Part shown: in pieces, positions 36,733-48,228 of the stretch | Layout of the letters: each line of letters opens with the position of its first letter | How positions within the stretch are numbered: position 1 is the stretch's first letter | NCBI GenBank assembly: GCA_000973525.1 | Contig: CP004391.1 | Location: 434,001 to 498,000, forward strand | Source: Pasteurella multocida subsp. multocida OH4807 | GTDB taxonomy: Bacteria > Pseudomonadota > Gammaproteobacteria > Enterobacterales > Pasteurellaceae | Direction of reading: 5' to 3' | DNA length: 64,000 nt | Made by a program: the position numbers and the translations under genes | Notes under the pieces: model-generated | The model's database searches: none | Told to the model about the DNA's origin: nothing | The model's input: the letters and a program-made list of their open reading frames with translations, nothing else

Positions 36733-37203
36733 ATGCCTAAAAATAAAGTTTTTGATAACATTGATACTCGAATTTTAAGGGCACTACAACGTAATGGTCG
36801 CCTACAAAATAATGAACTTGCCAAAGAAGTAGGACTATCCAATTCTGCGTGTTTACGTCGAGTGAATATCCTGGAAGAAAATGGTGTAATTGATAATTAT
36901 GTTGCGTTACTTAATCCACAAAAACTAAATTGTAGCCTAGTGATTTATGTCTTAGGCTCTTTTTTTGAGGAAGATTTAAAAATACGGGAACGTTTTATGT
37001 TTGAAATGAAGTCCCTGCCACAAATTGCCGAATGCCATTTAATGGCAGGCGATTATGACTTCATTTTGAAAGTCTTTGTCTCCGATTTAGACGAGTTCCA
37101 TGCGCTCAAAATGCGCTATCTGACCAAAGAGATTGGGATAAAAAATATTAAATCTGAAATTGCCCTGAAAACAGTTAAAAATTCCACTGAGTTGCCGTTA
37201 TAA
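36733..37203 (+). CDS. Lrp/AsnC-family transcriptional regulator
   Basis: A 156-residue regulator with an N-terminal helix-turn-helix (DTRILRALQRNGRLQNNELA, then VGLSNSACLRRV) and a C-terminal RAM domain for amino-acid binding and oligomerisation (AECHLMAGDYDFILKVF). It follows the arcB-arcC-yfcC genes in the same direction with its own likely promoter, so it is a candidate regulator of that operon; this is inferred from position. Which amino acid it senses cannot be told. Confidence 0.9.
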   Translation: MPKNKVFDNIDTRILRALQRNGRLQNNELAKEVGLSNSACLRRVNILEENGVIDNYVALLNPQKLNCSLVIYVLGSFFEEDLKIRERFMFEMKSLPQIAECHLMAGDYDFILKVFVSDLDEFHALKMRYLTKEIGIKNIKSEIALKTVKNSTELPL

Positions 37204-37222
37204 CAACATTATGCCTCTTCAC

Positions 37223-38101
37223 TCACGAGCGTTGATTGAGTAAAGCAATGTCATACTTCAATCCATCAAACATTTCATAACGTTTTCGATACATTGAACG
37301 TTTTTTACTTTGAACCTCTTCTAATGGTTTACGTTCGATTTCTGTAGACAATTGCCAATACGGTTCGGCTAAGCGTCCATTGTTTTCCTGCCAAAATTGA
37401 TCATAATTAAACAATAAACGTGCCGAGTCATTCCAACGATATTTGGCTTGCTGTTTATGTGGAATCCCATCTAATTCACAATTTAGTGTACTTGCTAGCA
37501 GTTTAAAGGTATTCACTAGCATAAACATCGGACGTACCCCATGTAATTGTTTAGTTGCCACACGTACTAATTCCTGAGCCTCTTCACCTTTCGGTCCTTG
37601 CATCGATGCGATCAGTAATCTATTTGATGCGAGAAAGGTAAAAGAAGCATCATACAAACTCTTCCCAGAAGCACTGTCTTGGATATTTAAAGAGAAAAAC
37701 CCTTCCAATGGATCAATATCATTAATATTGAGATTCAAGGAAAGCTGTTCCGTTAACATGGATAGAACAATTGATTTTTGTTCAATCAATTGTTGGCAAA
37801 ACGGAAGCCCCCATTTTTCTTGAGCCAAACTAAAGTTCTGGATGATTGCTTCAAGACGTTGTTGAGCATTAAACCGCTTATCACAATACACACATAATAA
37901 GGTATTCACACGGTATAAATGTTGATTAAAAAGTTGAGCCCAGTGAGGATGTTGATTTAAAAAATGCCCTAAATCATGACATTGTTTATGACACCCTATG
38001 ACTCTCGCCGAATAACGTAAAAATTCACGCAGGCGCTTTAAAGGACGTTTTTCACTTGGATACATCTGTGAAAATTTTGGAAAGGAGAACACTATCGACA
38101 T
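37223..38101 (-). CDS. VirK/YbjX family protein (DUF535)
   Basis: A 292-residue cytoplasmic-looking protein without signal or membrane segments. EGFFSLNIQD, FTFLASNRLLIASMQGPKG and the closing YRKRYEMFDGLKYDI match the VirK/YbjX (DUF535) family. Members are linked to virulence factor export or antimicrobial-peptide resistance in Shigella and Salmonella, with no known biochemistry. It converges with the Lrp-family gene and lies upstream of nothing in its own direction. Confidence 0.85.
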   Translation of the reverse strand: MSIVFSFPKFSQMYPSEKRPLKRLREFLRYSARVIGCHKQCHDLGHFLNQHPHWAQLFNQHLYRVNTLLCVYCDKRFNAQQRLEAIIQNFSLAQEKWGLPFCQQLIEQKSIVLSMLTEQLSLNLNINDIDPLEGFFSLNIQDSASGKSLYDASFTFLASNRLLIASMQGPKGEEAQELVRVATKQLHGVRPMFMLVNTFKLLASTLNCELDGIPHKQQAKYRWNDSARLLFNYDQFWQENNGRLAEPYWQLSTEIERKPLEEVQSKKRSMYRKRYEMFDGLKYDIALLNQRS

Positions 38102-38151
38102 GAGAATCCCAACAAATCGCTTAGAAAGGAAAATAAGCGCGCATTCTAATA

Positions 38152-38197
38152 AAAAATAGCCGCACTTTCAATGTGAAATCACAATAAACGTGCGGCT
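38152..38197 (-). terminator. argG terminator built on USS-like arms
   Basis: Stem AGCCGCAC / GTGCGGCT (38158-38165 with 38190-38197), one arm reading leftward as AAAGTGCGGC, a one-base USS variant, followed by a T-run (complement of aaaaaat). Confidence 0.7.
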
Positions 38198-38216
38198 CTT
38201 TCAATTCTCGTTAGGC

Positions 38217-39578
<1,362 letters not shown>

Positions 39579-39582
39579 TTAC

Positions 39583-39610
39583 GCAAAAAAAGTGATTAAA
39601 TAATCACTTT
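39583..39610 (-). terminator. Terminator of the epimerase-like gene
   Basis: A 9-bp perfect stem AAAGTGATT / AATCACTTT with a 4-base loop, followed leftward by T7, in the 54-base gap before argG. Confidence 0.85.
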
Positions 39611-39611
39611 A

Positions 39612-40472
39612 TTATTTCAAAAACTCTTCTGAAAGTCCACCACCGTTTTCCTTATTTGGTAACATTAAATAAGGATCAGGATATTGGTAAACAAAATCAA
39701 TTTCCTCAGAAATTTTATTTGAAAGAATAATACGGATAGGATCAGTTTCAGAACAAATGAAATGCGGTGCTTCAACACCTAATTTTTCCGCCATCTTGGA
39801 ATAATATTCCGCTTTACTTGGATGTGCGGGAGCAACAACATGATACAGGCGCTGATGACTGGGTGTTTCAAGCAATAACTGAATAGCTCTCGCACAATCA
39901 TCAAAATGCACTAAATTCACAGGAGAATGACCTGATTTCATCGTTTTTCCTGAAAGGGAATAAACAGGATGACGATCATCCCCTACCAACCCACCAAAGC
40001 GAATAATATCGCAATCAATATTTTCTAGCTGAAATAGCCATTGCTCCACTTCCACTAATGCTTTTGCAATGTCTGTATTAGGTTGAGGTAGACAAGACTC
40101 GTCAAATTGTCCAGATACCTCAGGGAACACAGAAGTGGAACTAATAAAAACCAAATGACTGACCCCTTGTAATAAGGCTTCATTGACGAGGTTTTTAATC
40201 CCTTGCACATAATGCTGAGGATTAAAAAAATATTGACTAGGTGGAATATTGATCACTAACGAATTTACGGAAAGTAATATCGTCAAATCATCAGGATCGG
40301 CATTAATTTCGGGGGTAAGCTCAAGTGGATAGGCTTCAAGACGTATAAGCCGCATTTGCTCTGCACCCTCATGTGTTCGCTTACTTCCTTTCACTTCCCA
40401 ACCTAAATTCTTCAAATGGCGAGCTAAAGGTAAGCCAAGCCAACCTAATCCCACTATTGAAACCGACTTCAT
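39612..40472 (-). CDS. NAD(P)-binding epimerase/SDR-like protein (YeeZ-like)
   Basis: A 286-residue Rossmann-fold protein: dinucleotide motif GLGWLGLPLARHL at residues 8-20, and an HLVFISSTSVFPE segment near 132 that resembles the catalytic Ser strand of extended SDR enzymes. The usual YxxxK pair is not obvious, so catalysis as an epimerase is uncertain. The layout resembles E. coli YeeZ, whose substrate is unknown. It lies between purC and argG in the same direction, with its own terminator. Confidence 0.75.
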   Translation of the reverse strand: MKSVSIVGLGWLGLPLARHLKNLGWEVKGSKRTHEGAEQMRLIRLEAYPLELTPEINADPDDLTILLSVNSLVINIPPSQYFFNPQHYVQGIKNLVNEALLQGVSHLVFISSTSVFPEVSGQFDESCLPQPNTDIAKALVEVEQWLFQLENIDCDIIRFGGLVGDDRHPVYSLSGKTMKSGHSPVNLVHFDDCARAIQLLLETPSHQRLYHVVAPAHPSKAEYYSKMAEKLGVEAPHFICSETDPIRIILSNKISEEIDFVYQYPDPYLMLPNKENGGGLSEEFLK

Positions 40473-40495
40473 AATTCTCCTTAAACGATCATGTT

Positions 40496-40528
40496 AAAAA
40501 AAAGCTTCCTTCCCAAAAGGAAGAAAGC
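40496..40528 (-). terminator. purC terminator
   Basis: Stem GCTTCCTTCC / GGAAGAAAGC with one mismatch and a 5-base loop, followed leftward by a T8 run, just after the purC stop. Confidence 0.8.
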
Positions 40529-40540
40529 CTATTTTTTCAC

Positions 40541-41401
40541 TTATTTTGTCAATAAATCCAATGCTTCTTGGTATTTATCAACGGTTTTCTGAATCACCTC
40601 AGCGGGCACTTTCGGTGCTGGAGGTTCTTTATTCCAACCGCTATTTTGTAACCAATCTCGAATAAATTGTTTATCAAACGACGGTGGGTTAATGCCTTCT
40701 TGGTAAGTATCTACCGACCAAAAACGGCTTGAATCGGGGGTAAGAACTTCATCCATTAAAGTTAACGTTCCATTTTCATCTAAACCAAATTCAAATTTAG
40801 TATCGCAAATAATGATACCTTTGGTTAATGCATACTCCGCAGCGGCTTTATAAAGTGCAATGGCTTTTTCTTTCACTTGTGCGGCAAGCTCGGCGCCAAT
40901 GAGTTTTTCACACTCTTCGTAGCTAATATTAATATCGTGATCGCCCACTTCCGCTTTGCTTGATGGGGTAAAAATAGGTTCTGGCAATTTGCTCGCTTCC
41001 ACTAAGCCTTCTGGTAACGCTAAACCACAAATTGTGCCTGTTTTTTGATAATCTTTTAAACCACTTCCAGTTAAATAACCACGTACAATCGACTCAATTT
41101 TAATTGGATTTAAACGCTTGCACACGACCGCACGATCTTTCACCACATCAGCTTCTGCTTTTGGTAACACATCATAAACAGTATCACCCGTAAAATGATT
41201 CGGCATAATATGTGCCAATTTGTTAAACCAGAAATTCGAAATCTGCGTTAAAATTTCTCCCTTACGCGGAATCGGATCGTCCAAAATCACATCAAATGCG
41301 GACAAACGATCTGTTGCAACCATCAACATACGTTTATCGTCAATCTCATAAAGATCGCGCACCTTGCCTGAATAGATTTTTTTTAGACTAAGCTGAGTCA
41401 T
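40541..41401 (-). CDS. purC: SAICAR synthase (PurC, long form)
   Basis: Condenses CAIR with aspartate in purine synthesis. The 286-residue length is the longer (yeast Ade1-like) form, against 237 in E. coli. Motifs seen: [11 protein letters not shown] near the N terminus, [22 protein letters not shown] near residue 92, and [14 protein letters not shown] near 215. A perfect-centred PurR box lies 70 bases upstream. It is divergent from prfC. Confidence 0.95.
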   Translation of the reverse strand: MTQLSLKKIYSGKVRDLYEIDDKRMLMVATDRLSAFDVILDDPIPRKGEILTQISNFWFNKLAHIMPNHFTGDTVYDVLPKAEADVVKDRAVVCKRLNPIKIESIVRGYLTGSGLKDYQKTGTICGLALPEGLVEASKLPEPIFTPSSKAEVGDHDINISYEECEKLIGAELAAQVKEKAIALYKAAAEYALTKGIIICDTKFEFGLDENGTLTLMDEVLTPDSSRFWSVDTYQEGINPPSFDKQFIRDWLQNSGWNKEPPAPKVPAEVIQKTVDKYQEALDLLTK

Positions 41402-41442
41402 CTGTTTGCACCTTATTTTTTATATCATAAAAATCGGCGCAC

Positions 41443-41448
41443 ATTGTA
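41443..41448 (-). promoter_or_regulatory. purC -10 element
   Basis: TACAAT on the minus strand, 42 bases before the purC start; it overlaps a USS by one base. The -35 region (TTATCT-like) sits at about 17 bases and falls just below the PurR box. Confidence 0.5.
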
Positions 41449-41456
41449 CCGCACTT
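41448..41456 (-). repeat. USS in the purC promoter
   Basis: Exact ACCGCACTT, located in the spacer next to the -10 element. Confidence 0.8.
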
Positions 41457-41469
41457 TGCTCTGAAAGAT

Positions 41470-41485
41470 AAGCAAACGTTTGCAT
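41470..41485 (-). promoter_or_regulatory. PurR operator of purC
   Basis: AAGCAAACGTTTGCAT agrees with the 16-bp PurR consensus (ACGCAAACGTTTGCGT) at 14 positions, with a perfect GCAAACGTTTGC core. It lies over or just upstream of the purC -35 region, as expected for repression by hypoxanthine/guanine-PurR. Confidence 0.8.
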
Positions 41486-41577
41486 TTTTTATTGAATTTA
41501 TAAATAAATTTGAGAAGAACGCTAAAATAAGCGACAATACGCCATCTTTTTAACTCGATTAACCTACAAATAGAACA

Positions 41578-43167
41578 ATGTCATTGAACGATTATCCACA
41601 ACAAGTTAATAAACGTCGTACTTTTGCGATTATTTCCCACCCTGATGCAGGTAAAACCACCATCACCGAAAAAGTCTTACTTTACGGACAAGCAATACAA
41701 ACTGCGGGTTCTGTTAAAGGGAAAGGCTCTAGCGCGCACGCTAAATCTGACTGGATGGAAATGGAAAAGCAACGTGGTATTTCGATTACGACCTCTGTCA
41801 TGCAATTCCCTTACAATGACTGTTTAGTCAACTTATTAGATACACCGGGACACGAAGACTTCTCGGAAGATACGTACCGCACTTTAACCGCGGTTGATAG
41901 CTGCTTAATGGTGATCGACAGTGCAAAAGGGGTTGAGGAACGTACCATTAAATTAATGGAAGTGACACGCTTACGTGATACCCCAATTTTAACCTTTATG
42001 AATAAGTTAGACCGTGATATTCGTGATCCAATGGAATTATTAGACGAAGTCGAAAACGTGTTAAATATCCATTGTGCACCAATCACTTGGCCAATTGGTT
42101 GCGGTAAATTATTCAAAGGGGTCTATCATTTATATAAAGATGAAACCTATTTATACCAAACAGGACAAGGTCATACGATCCAAGAGGTGCGTGTGATTAA
42201 AGGTTTAAATAACCCTGAACTGGATGCTGCGGTAGGTGATGACTTAGCACAACAATTGCGTGATGAGTTAGAGCTGGTTCAAGGTGCATCAAATGAATTT
42301 GATCTTGATGCCTTTTTAAGTGGCGAATTAACGCCAGTATTCTTTGGTACTGCATTAGGTAACTTCGGTGTTGATCACTTCCTTGACGGTTTAACCCAAT
42401 GGGCACCAGCTCCACAAGCACGCCAAGCAGATAGCCGCACGGTGGAAAGTAGCGAACCGAAACTGACTGGCTTTGTGTTTAAAATCCAAGCAAATATGGA
42501 TCCAAAACACCGTGACCGCGTTGCCTTTATGCGAGTTGTGTCAGGTAAATACGAAAAAGGAATGAAACTCCGCCACGTGCGTATTGGTAAAGATGTAGTG
42601 ATTTCTGATGCGTTAACCTTTATGGCGGGCGATCGTACTCACGCTGAAGAAGCTTACGCAGGCGATATTATTGGTTTACATAACCACGGTACAATTCAAA
42701 TCGGCGATACCTTTACTCAAGGTGAAGATTTGAAATTCACAGGGATTCCAAACTTTGCACCAGAATTATTCCGTCGTATTCGTTTGAAAGATCCACTCAA
42801 ACAAAAACAACTTTTAAAAGGCTTAGTGCAACTTTCTGAAGAAGGTGCTGTGCAAGTATTCCGCCCCTTAATGAACAATGACTTAATCGTGGGTGCGGTT
42901 GGTGTGTTACAGTTTGACGTGGTGGTTTCACGTTTAAAATCAGAATATAACGTAGAAGCAATTTATGAAAACATCAATGTTGCCACAGCACGTTGGGTTG
43001 AATGTAGCGATACGAAAAAATTTGAAGAGTTTAAACGCAAAAATGAACAAAACTTAGCCTTAGATGGTGGCGATAACTTAACTTATATCGCACCAACAAT
43101 GGTGAACTTGAACCTTGCGCAAGAACGTTATCCTGACGTTCAGTTCTTCAAAACAAGAGAACACTAA
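41578..43167 (+). CDS. prfC: Peptide chain release factor 3
   Basis: GTPase that recycles RF1/RF2 from the ribosome. The 529-residue protein has the G1 loop SHPDAGKTT near residue 19, the DTPGH G3 motif at about 88-92, NKLD near residue 142 (G4), and an EF-G-like domain II. The length equals that of the E. coli protein. It is divergent from purC and followed by a USS-built terminator. Confidence 0.97.
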   Translation: MSLNDYPQQVNKRRTFAIISHPDAGKTTITEKVLLYGQAIQTAGSVKGKGSSAHAKSDWMEMEKQRGISITTSVMQFPYNDCLVNLLDTPGHEDFSEDTYRTLTAVDSCLMVIDSAKGVEERTIKLMEVTRLRDTPILTFMNKLDRDIRDPMELLDEVENVLNIHCAPITWPIGCGKLFKGVYHLYKDETYLYQTGQGHTIQEVRVIKGLNNPELDAAVGDDLAQQLRDELELVQGASNEFDLDAFLSGELTPVFFGTALGNFGVDHFLDGLTQWAPAPQARQADSRTVESSEPKLTGFVFKIQANMDPKHRDRVAFMRVVSGKYEKGMKLRHVRIGKDVVISDALTFMAGDRTHAEEAYAGDIIGLHNHGTIQIGDTFTQGEDLKFTGIPNFAPELFRRIRLKDPLKQKQLLKGLVQLSEEGAVQVFRPLMNNDLIVGAVGVLQFDVVVSRLKSEYNVEAIYENINVATARWVECSDTKKFEEFKRKNEQNLALDGGDNLTYIAPTMVNLNLAQERYPDVQFFKTREH

Positions 43168-43173
43168 TCATCA

Positions 43174-43182
43174 AAGTGCGGT
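43174..43182 (+). repeat. USS, left arm of the prfC terminator
   Basis: Exact AAGTGCGGT. Confidence 0.85.
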
Positions 43183-43201
43183 AAAAAATTATAAACATTT
43201 T

Positions 43202-43210
43202 ACCGCACTT
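43202..43210 (-). repeat. USS, right arm of the prfC terminator
   Basis: Exact ACCGCACTT. Confidence 0.85.
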
Positions 43211-43380
43211 TTTATCCAAAATATCCTTTCAAAAAATAGGCATTAATTTGTTCTACCTATCAAAATCATCATTAGTAACAATTTCCTTTCTTTTTTTAAT
43301 AAGCGTACTATAACCTTATAAAGCTCAGTGAATGAGTTATCTTGTTTAATGATGATTATACTATTATTGGAGGAATACCT

Positions 43381-43860
43381 ATGACAACAGCAATCGGTTT
43401 ATGTGAAGCATCATCTCAAAAATTAGCGAATGAACTCAATACGTTATTGGCTAATTACCAAGTATTTTATACTAACGTACGTGGTTATCACTGGAATATC
43501 AAAGGCGTGAATTTCTTTGAATTACACGCAAAATTTGAAGAAATTTACAACGATTTAGTCGTGAAAGTTGACGAAATAGCAGAACGTATTCTCACACTTG
43601 GACATACACCAAATAACGCGTATAGCCAATATTTAAAAGTAGCCACAATTCAAGAGCATATTGGTGTAAGCAATGCTCAAGATTGTCTATCTGGCACCCT
43701 CAACGGCTTTAAAGAACTGTTGAAACAACAACGTGCGATTTTAGAGATTGCGGGCGAAGCAGGCGACGAAGGGACAGCTTCACAGATGAGCGACTACATT
43801 AAAGAGCAAGAAAAATTGATTTGGATGTTTACTGCAGCTTGCCAAAGCTGTCATGCTTAA
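43381..43860 (+). CDS. dps: Dps-family ferritin-like DNA-protection protein
   Basis: Dodecameric mini-ferritin that oxidises and stores Fe2+ with peroxide. From the ATG at 43381 (after ggagga, against 43342) it has 159 residues. The ferroxidase ligands are visible in RGYHWNIKG (His near 37) and ELHAKFEEIYNDLVVKVDEIAER (His, Asp and Glu). The N terminus is short and lacks Lys/Arg-rich tails, so DNA binding may be weak or absent. It converges with valS; a TATAAC -10-like element lies at 43309-43314. Confidence 0.92.
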   Translation: MTTAIGLCEASSQKLANELNTLLANYQVFYTNVRGYHWNIKGVNFFELHAKFEEIYNDLVVKVDEIAERILTLGHTPNNAYSQYLKVATIQEHIGVSNAQDCLSGTLNGFKELLKQQRAILEIAGEAGDEGTASQMSDYIKEQEKLIWMFTAACQSCHA

Positions 43861-43884
43861 ACAAAATATACCATCTACATATAA

Positions 43885-43916
43885 AAAAATAGCTAGACTT
43901 TGATCTAGCTATTTTT
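43885..43916. terminator. Bidirectional terminator between dps and valS
   Basis: A 13-bp stem AAAAATAGCTAGA / TCTAGCTATTTTT with a 6-base loop and T/A runs at both ends, between convergent genes. Confidence 0.9.
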
Positions 43917-43923
43917 GTATTGC

Positions 43924-46788
43924 TTAAAGATTCTCAATTGCCTGATATTGTCCTTTCAGCTTCTCAAGCCCGTCTTGATACTCGCGCATTTTTTCACGTT
44001 CTTTCTCAATCACCGCAGGGGGTGCTTTAGCGACAAAGGTTTCGTTCGCAAGTTTATTTTCAATACGTTGGATCTCACCTTGGTATTTTTCAATTTCTTT
44101 ATGTAAACGAGCCAATTCTGCCTCTTTATTAATAAAGCCTGCCATCGGCACTAATAATTCAGCCTTATTCACTAGCTTCGCCACAGACAAAGGCGCCTCT
44201 TCCCCGACTTCAAGCAGGCGAATTGAGTCTAATTTTGCCATTGCTTGAATTAAAGTGCGGCTATTCTGTAAGTAATTTTGATCTTCGTCGGAAACATTAC
44301 GTAACAAGAGATCTAAACTTTTACTTGGTGGAATATTGCTTTCTGCACGAATATTACGTACCGCAACAATCACTTCTTTCATCCAGTTAATTTCAGCTTC
44401 TGCTTGGTAATCTAATGCACTTTGCTCAAATTGTGGGAAAGATTGCAACATAATGGTATCACCACTTACGCCCGCAAAGGCTTTCACTTTTTGCCAAATT
44501 TCTTCAGTGATAAATGGCATCACTGGGTGTGTTAAGCGCAATAATTTTTCCAATACATTGATCAATGTTTGGCTAGCACCGCGTTTTTGTGCTGCACTAC
44601 CGTTAGCAAACACTGGTTTGGTCAATTCTAAATACCAGTCACAGAATTGATCCCACGTAAATTCATAAAGCGCAGTTGCACATAAGTCAAAACGGAATTG
44701 TGCTAATGCGTTACGGAATGTTTCTACGGTGCGGTTAAATTCAGACTGAATCCAACGATCTGCCACTGAATATTCCACAGAACCTTCGCTAAGATCTAGC
44801 TTATTATTGGTCAATACGAAACGGCTCGCATTCCATAATTTGTTGCAGAAATTGCGGTAACCTTCTAAACGTTTCATATCCCAGTTAATATCACGACCAT
44901 TCGTTGCTAACGCAGTTAATGTGAAACGTAAGGCATCTGTACCGTGTTCAGCAATACCCTCAGGGAAGGCTTTCACTGTCGCTTTCGCAATTTTTTCCGC
45001 CAATTGTGGCTGCATCATATTGCCAGTGCGTTTTTCTAACAGACTTTCAAGATCAATACCGTCAATCATATCCAATGGATCGATGACGTTACCTTTCGAC
45101 TTGGACATTTTTTGTCCTTGTTCATCACGAATCAAACCTGTTACATACACAGTTTTGAATGGCACTTGTGGTTTGCCGTTTTCATCTTTCACAAAATGCA
45201 TTGTGAACATAATCATACGTGCAACCCAGAAGAAAATGATGTCAAAGCCCGTGATCAACACATCTGTTGAATGGAACATTTTCAGATCGGGGGTTTGTTT
45301 TGGCCAACCTAACGTTGAGAAGGTCCATAAACCTGATGAGAACCAAGTATCCAACACGTCTTCATCTTGTTTTAATACGACATCAGCAGATAAGTTGTGT
45401 TTTTGGCGTACTTCTGCTTCATCACGTGCAACATACACATTACCCTGTTCATCATACCAAGCTGGAATACGGTGTCCCCACCATAATTGACGAGAAATAC
45501 ACCAATCTTGAATATCACGCATCCAAGAGAAATACAGGTTTTCATACTGTTTTGGTACGAATTGGATTTCGCCGTCTTCTACCGCTTTCACTGCCACTTC
45601 GGCAAGCGGTTTCACGCTCACATACCATTGGTCAGTTAACATTGGCTCGATCGGCACACCACCACGGTCACCATAAGGCACTTTCAAATCGTGTGGTTTG
45701 ATTTCTTCCAATAAACCTAGTTCTTCAAAATCTGCCACGATTTGTTTACGCGCAGCAAAACGATCCATACCTTGATACTTGGTTGGAATCAGTGCGGTGT
45801 AATTTTCAAGAATTTTGCCGTCTGAACCAATGTTCTCGGCTTCCGCACGAATATCCGCATTTAAGGTCATCACGTTCACCATTGGTAATTGGTGACGTTT
45901 ACCCACTTCATAGTCGTTGAAGTCGTGCGCTGGTGTAATTTTCACCACGCCCGTTCCAAATTCACGATCGACATAATCATCTGCGATAATCGGAATTTCA
46001 CGATTGGCTAATGGCAATACGACGGTTTTACCAATAAGTGATTGATAACGTTCATCTTCTGGGTGTACAGCCACAGCAGTATCACCTAGCATTGTTTCAG
46101 GACGTGTTGTCGCCACCACTAAATAATCTTTACCGTCAGCAGTTTTCGCACCGTTCGCTAATGGATAACGGAAATGCCAAAGTGAACCTTTACTCTCTTT
46201 GTTTTCTACTTCAAGATCAGAAATCGCAGTGTGTAATTTTGGATCCCAGTTCACTAAACGTTTACCACGATAAATTAAGCCTTCTTCGTGTAAACGCACA
46301 AACACCTCTTTTACTGCTTCAGATAAACCCTCGTCCATTGTGAAACGTTCACGCTCCCAGTCGATTGAGTTACCTAAACGACGCATTTGTTGGCTAATTG
46401 TGCCACCTGAATAGGCTTTCCAATCCCAAATTTTATTAATAAATGCTTCACGTCCATAATCGTGACGCGTTTTCCCTTCTTCAGCAGCGATTTTACGCTC
46501 CACCACCATTTGAGTTGCAATCCCCGCGTGGTCAGTACCCGTTTGCCATAATGTGTTATGCCCTTCCATACGGTTGAAACGGATTAAAATATCCATCAAT
46601 GTTTGCTGGAAAGCGTGCCCCATATGTAAGCTACCAGTTACGTTCGGCGGCGGAATTGCAATCGAATAGCTTGGTTTTAAAGTATCTTCAGACGGTTTAA
46701 AATAACCGCTTTCTTCCCAGTGTTTATACAGGGCTTGTTCAACTGCAGATGGCGTAAAACGATCTGCCATTTCGAAGTTTTGTGTCAT
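43924..46788 (-). CDS. valS: Valyl-tRNA synthetase
   Basis: Class I aminoacyl-tRNA synthetase of 954 residues. The HIGH signature appears as [15 protein letters not shown] (residues 48-62), the KMSKS loop as [10 protein letters not shown] near 555, and the CP1 editing domain carries [22 protein letters not shown] near 225. A C-terminal coiled coil ([19 protein letters not shown]) ends the protein, as in the family. In many gammaproteobacteria holC lies directly upstream; here an unknown gene, tpx and a DIP1984-family gene lie between. Confidence 0.98.
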   Translation of the reverse strand: MTQNFEMADRFTPSAVEQALYKHWEESGYFKPSEDTLKPSYSIAIPPPNVTGSLHMGHAFQQTLMDILIRFNRMEGHNTLWQTGTDHAGIATQMVVERKIAAEEGKTRHDYGREAFINKIWDWKAYSGGTISQQMRRLGNSIDWERERFTMDEGLSEAVKEVFVRLHEEGLIYRGKRLVNWDPKLHTAISDLEVENKESKGSLWHFRYPLANGAKTADGKDYLVVATTRPETMLGDTAVAVHPEDERYQSLIGKTVVLPLANREIPIIADDYVDREFGTGVVKITPAHDFNDYEVGKRHQLPMVNVMTLNADIRAEAENIGSDGKILENYTALIPTKYQGMDRFAARKQIVADFEELGLLEEIKPHDLKVPYGDRGGVPIEPMLTDQWYVSVKPLAEVAVKAVEDGEIQFVPKQYENLYFSWMRDIQDWCISRQLWWGHRIPAWYDEQGNVYVARDEAEVRQKHNLSADVVLKQDEDVLDTWFSSGLWTFSTLGWPKQTPDLKMFHSTDVLITGFDIIFFWVARMIMFTMHFVKDENGKPQVPFKTVYVTGLIRDEQGQKMSKSKGNVIDPLDMIDGIDLESLLEKRTGNMMQPQLAEKIAKATVKAFPEGIAEHGTDALRFTLTALATNGRDINWDMKRLEGYRNFCNKLWNASRFVLTNNKLDLSEGSVEYSVADRWIQSEFNRTVETFRNALAQFRFDLCATALYEFTWDQFCDWYLELTKPVFANGSAAQKRGASQTLINVLEKLLRLTHPVMPFITEEIWQKVKAFAGVSGDTIMLQSFPQFEQSALDYQAEAEINWMKEVIVAVRNIRAESNIPPSKSLDLLLRNVSDEDQNYLQNSRTLIQAMAKLDSIRLLEVGEEAPLSVAKLVNKAELLVPMAGFINKEAELARLHKEIEKYQGEIQRIENKLANETFVAKAPPAVIEKEREKMREYQDGLEKLKGQYQAIENL

Positions 46789-46894
46789 TGTTTATCTCTT
46801 TATATACTTAAAAAATAGGTTGAAAAAATAATCTATTCAAATTGAACACAAGTTATTAGAGCTAAGAATTTAATGTTTTTTAATAGCTAAAATA

Positions 46895-47356
46895 CTACTT
46901 TTTACATTCCACATTATCAGTTACTTTTTTTGGTTGTGTATTACAAATATCATCTGAAGAATTAAGTAACTCTTTACTGATCCCCTCAAATAACTCTTGG
47001 CTGACTGCTTCAAGCAATTCGCTATTTACACCATTGAACTTAAAAATTCTCTTAGATACCCGCTTTCCCTCACCCAAAATACCTAATGTTCCACCATTTT
47101 TTTCAACTCGAACACCTATATTTCCCTTTCCTTCTAAATCATAATATTCTTCAATTTGGACATCCTGAGCAAGCTCAATTCTACGAGCTATCGCAAGTTC
47201 TTGTAGAACTTTTGCTTCTGCAGCTGCCATATCCATTTTTATTTCATTCTTTTTGCGTTCTTCTAATAGATTATCTACTGTGTCATTTCCATTAGAATTT
47301 CTAAATCTATCAAGTAAAAGAGATATCGCTGTATTAACAACAATATTTGTAATCAT
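46895..47356 (-). CDS. Unrecognised AT-rich gene between valS and tpx
   Basis: I do not recognise this 153-residue product. Its N terminus is mildly hydrophobic (TNIVVNTAISLLLDRF) without a clear signal; residues 28-65 form a charged, Ala-rich helix likely to coil (LLEERKKNEIKMDMAAAEAKV). Then comes a Gly-rich, beta-like stretch (LEGKGNIGVRVEKNGGTLGILGEG) and a Glu/Ser-rich helix before a Cys-containing tail. The gene and its flanks are visibly more AT-rich than valS or tpx, with an AT-rich 155-base upstream region. It interrupts the common holC-valS pair, so it may be a later insertion. It has no clear ribosome site (weak agaggg before the ATG), so it could be poorly expressed. Confidence 0.6.
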   Translation of the reverse strand: MITNIVVNTAISLLLDRFRNSNGNDTVDNLLEERKKNEIKMDMAAAEAKVLQELAIARRIELAQDVQIEEYYDLEGKGNIGVRVEKNGGTLGILGEGKRVSKRIFKFNGVNSELLEAVSQELFEGISKELLNSSDDICNTQPKKVTDNVECKK

Positions 47357-47511
47357 GATGCCCTCTTAAAATATATAATAGTCATTTTATAAAAAATTTG
47401 TTAGGAATAAAATTACATAAACTAATCATCATATTATTAATATAATTTATTGACAATATAAACGACAAAAGCAACAATCAATGTCGTTAATTCCTAAGGA
47501 GAAATCAAAAA

Positions 47512-48009
47512 TTAAAGCACTGCTAACGCTACTTCATAATTGGGTTCATTTTTAATTTCTGATACTAATTCGCTGTGTAATACACGATTATTTTCATCTA
47601 AAACAATCACCGCACGTGCAGTGAGTCCTGCTAAAAGTCCATCTGCTATCTCAACACCAAGACGCTGGTGGAGCACTTTATGACGGAAAGTAGACAAAGC
47701 AATCACGTTATCAATTCCCTCCGCACCACAAAAACGAGCTTGTGCAAAAGGTAAATCGGCTGATAAACATAACACAACAGTATTCGTTAAATTCGCCGCC
47801 TGTTCATTAAATTTACGTACAGACATAGCACAAACTCCCGTGTCAATACTTGGGAAAATGTTCAGTACTTTACGCTTTCCCTCAAAATGAGATAACGTTA
47901 CATTGTCTAATTTTGTATTCACCGCAGTAAAGTCAGTGATGATGTCATTCACTTGAGGGAATGTACCTAATACTTCAACGCGCTTGCCAGCTAACGTAAT
48001 GTTGCTCAT
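47512..48009 (-). CDS. tpx: Thiol peroxidase
   Basis: Atypical 2-Cys peroxiredoxin that reduces peroxides with thioredoxin. From the ATG at 48009 (aggaaa upstream; the open frame begins one codon earlier with TTG) it has 165 residues. The peroxidatic Cys is in [17 protein letters not shown] near residue 60 and the resolving Cys in [13 protein letters not shown] near 94, with the catalytic Thr and Arg in place. It is preceded by a 216-base region with no gene. A weak AACGAC / GTCGTT hairpin lies beyond its stop. Confidence 0.96.
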   Translation of the reverse strand: MSNITLAGKRVEVLGTFPQVNDIITDFTAVNTKLDNVTLSHFEGKRKVLNIFPSIDTGVCAMSVRKFNEQAANLTNTVVLCLSADLPFAQARFCGAEGIDNVIALSTFRHKVLHQRLGVEIADGLLAGLTARAVIVLDENNRVLHSELVSEIKNEPNYEVALAVL

Positions 48010-48228
48010 CAATTTTCCTCTATTTCTCTCTTCGCTTATTATTTTAAATCAGATCCCCAATCCCACCCTTTTATTCAGATCAACACATGGTTGTCACAAT
48101 ACGTTATACGTTGTACCACATCACTTATACAGAGCAGAAGTTGTTCAGAAAAATGAACGGCTCTTCGTTCTGCTAAGTGTGTTTTTGTGTTCGCCTCTGA
48201 ATAAACTACCTAAATATTGACCGCACGT

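Larger units (their letters stand above)
43173..43214 (+). terminator. prfC terminator made of an inverted USS pair
   Basis: A 14-bp perfect stem AAAGTGCGGTAAAA / TTTTACCGCACTTT with an 11-base loop and T-tract, starting 5 bases after the prfC stop. Both arms contain exact USS cores. Confidence 0.9.

Noticed and set aside
47984..48220. 78-codon open frame on the + strand in the tpx upstream region
   Set aside because: It overlaps the tpx start, lacks a ribosome site and has a non-protein-like composition.
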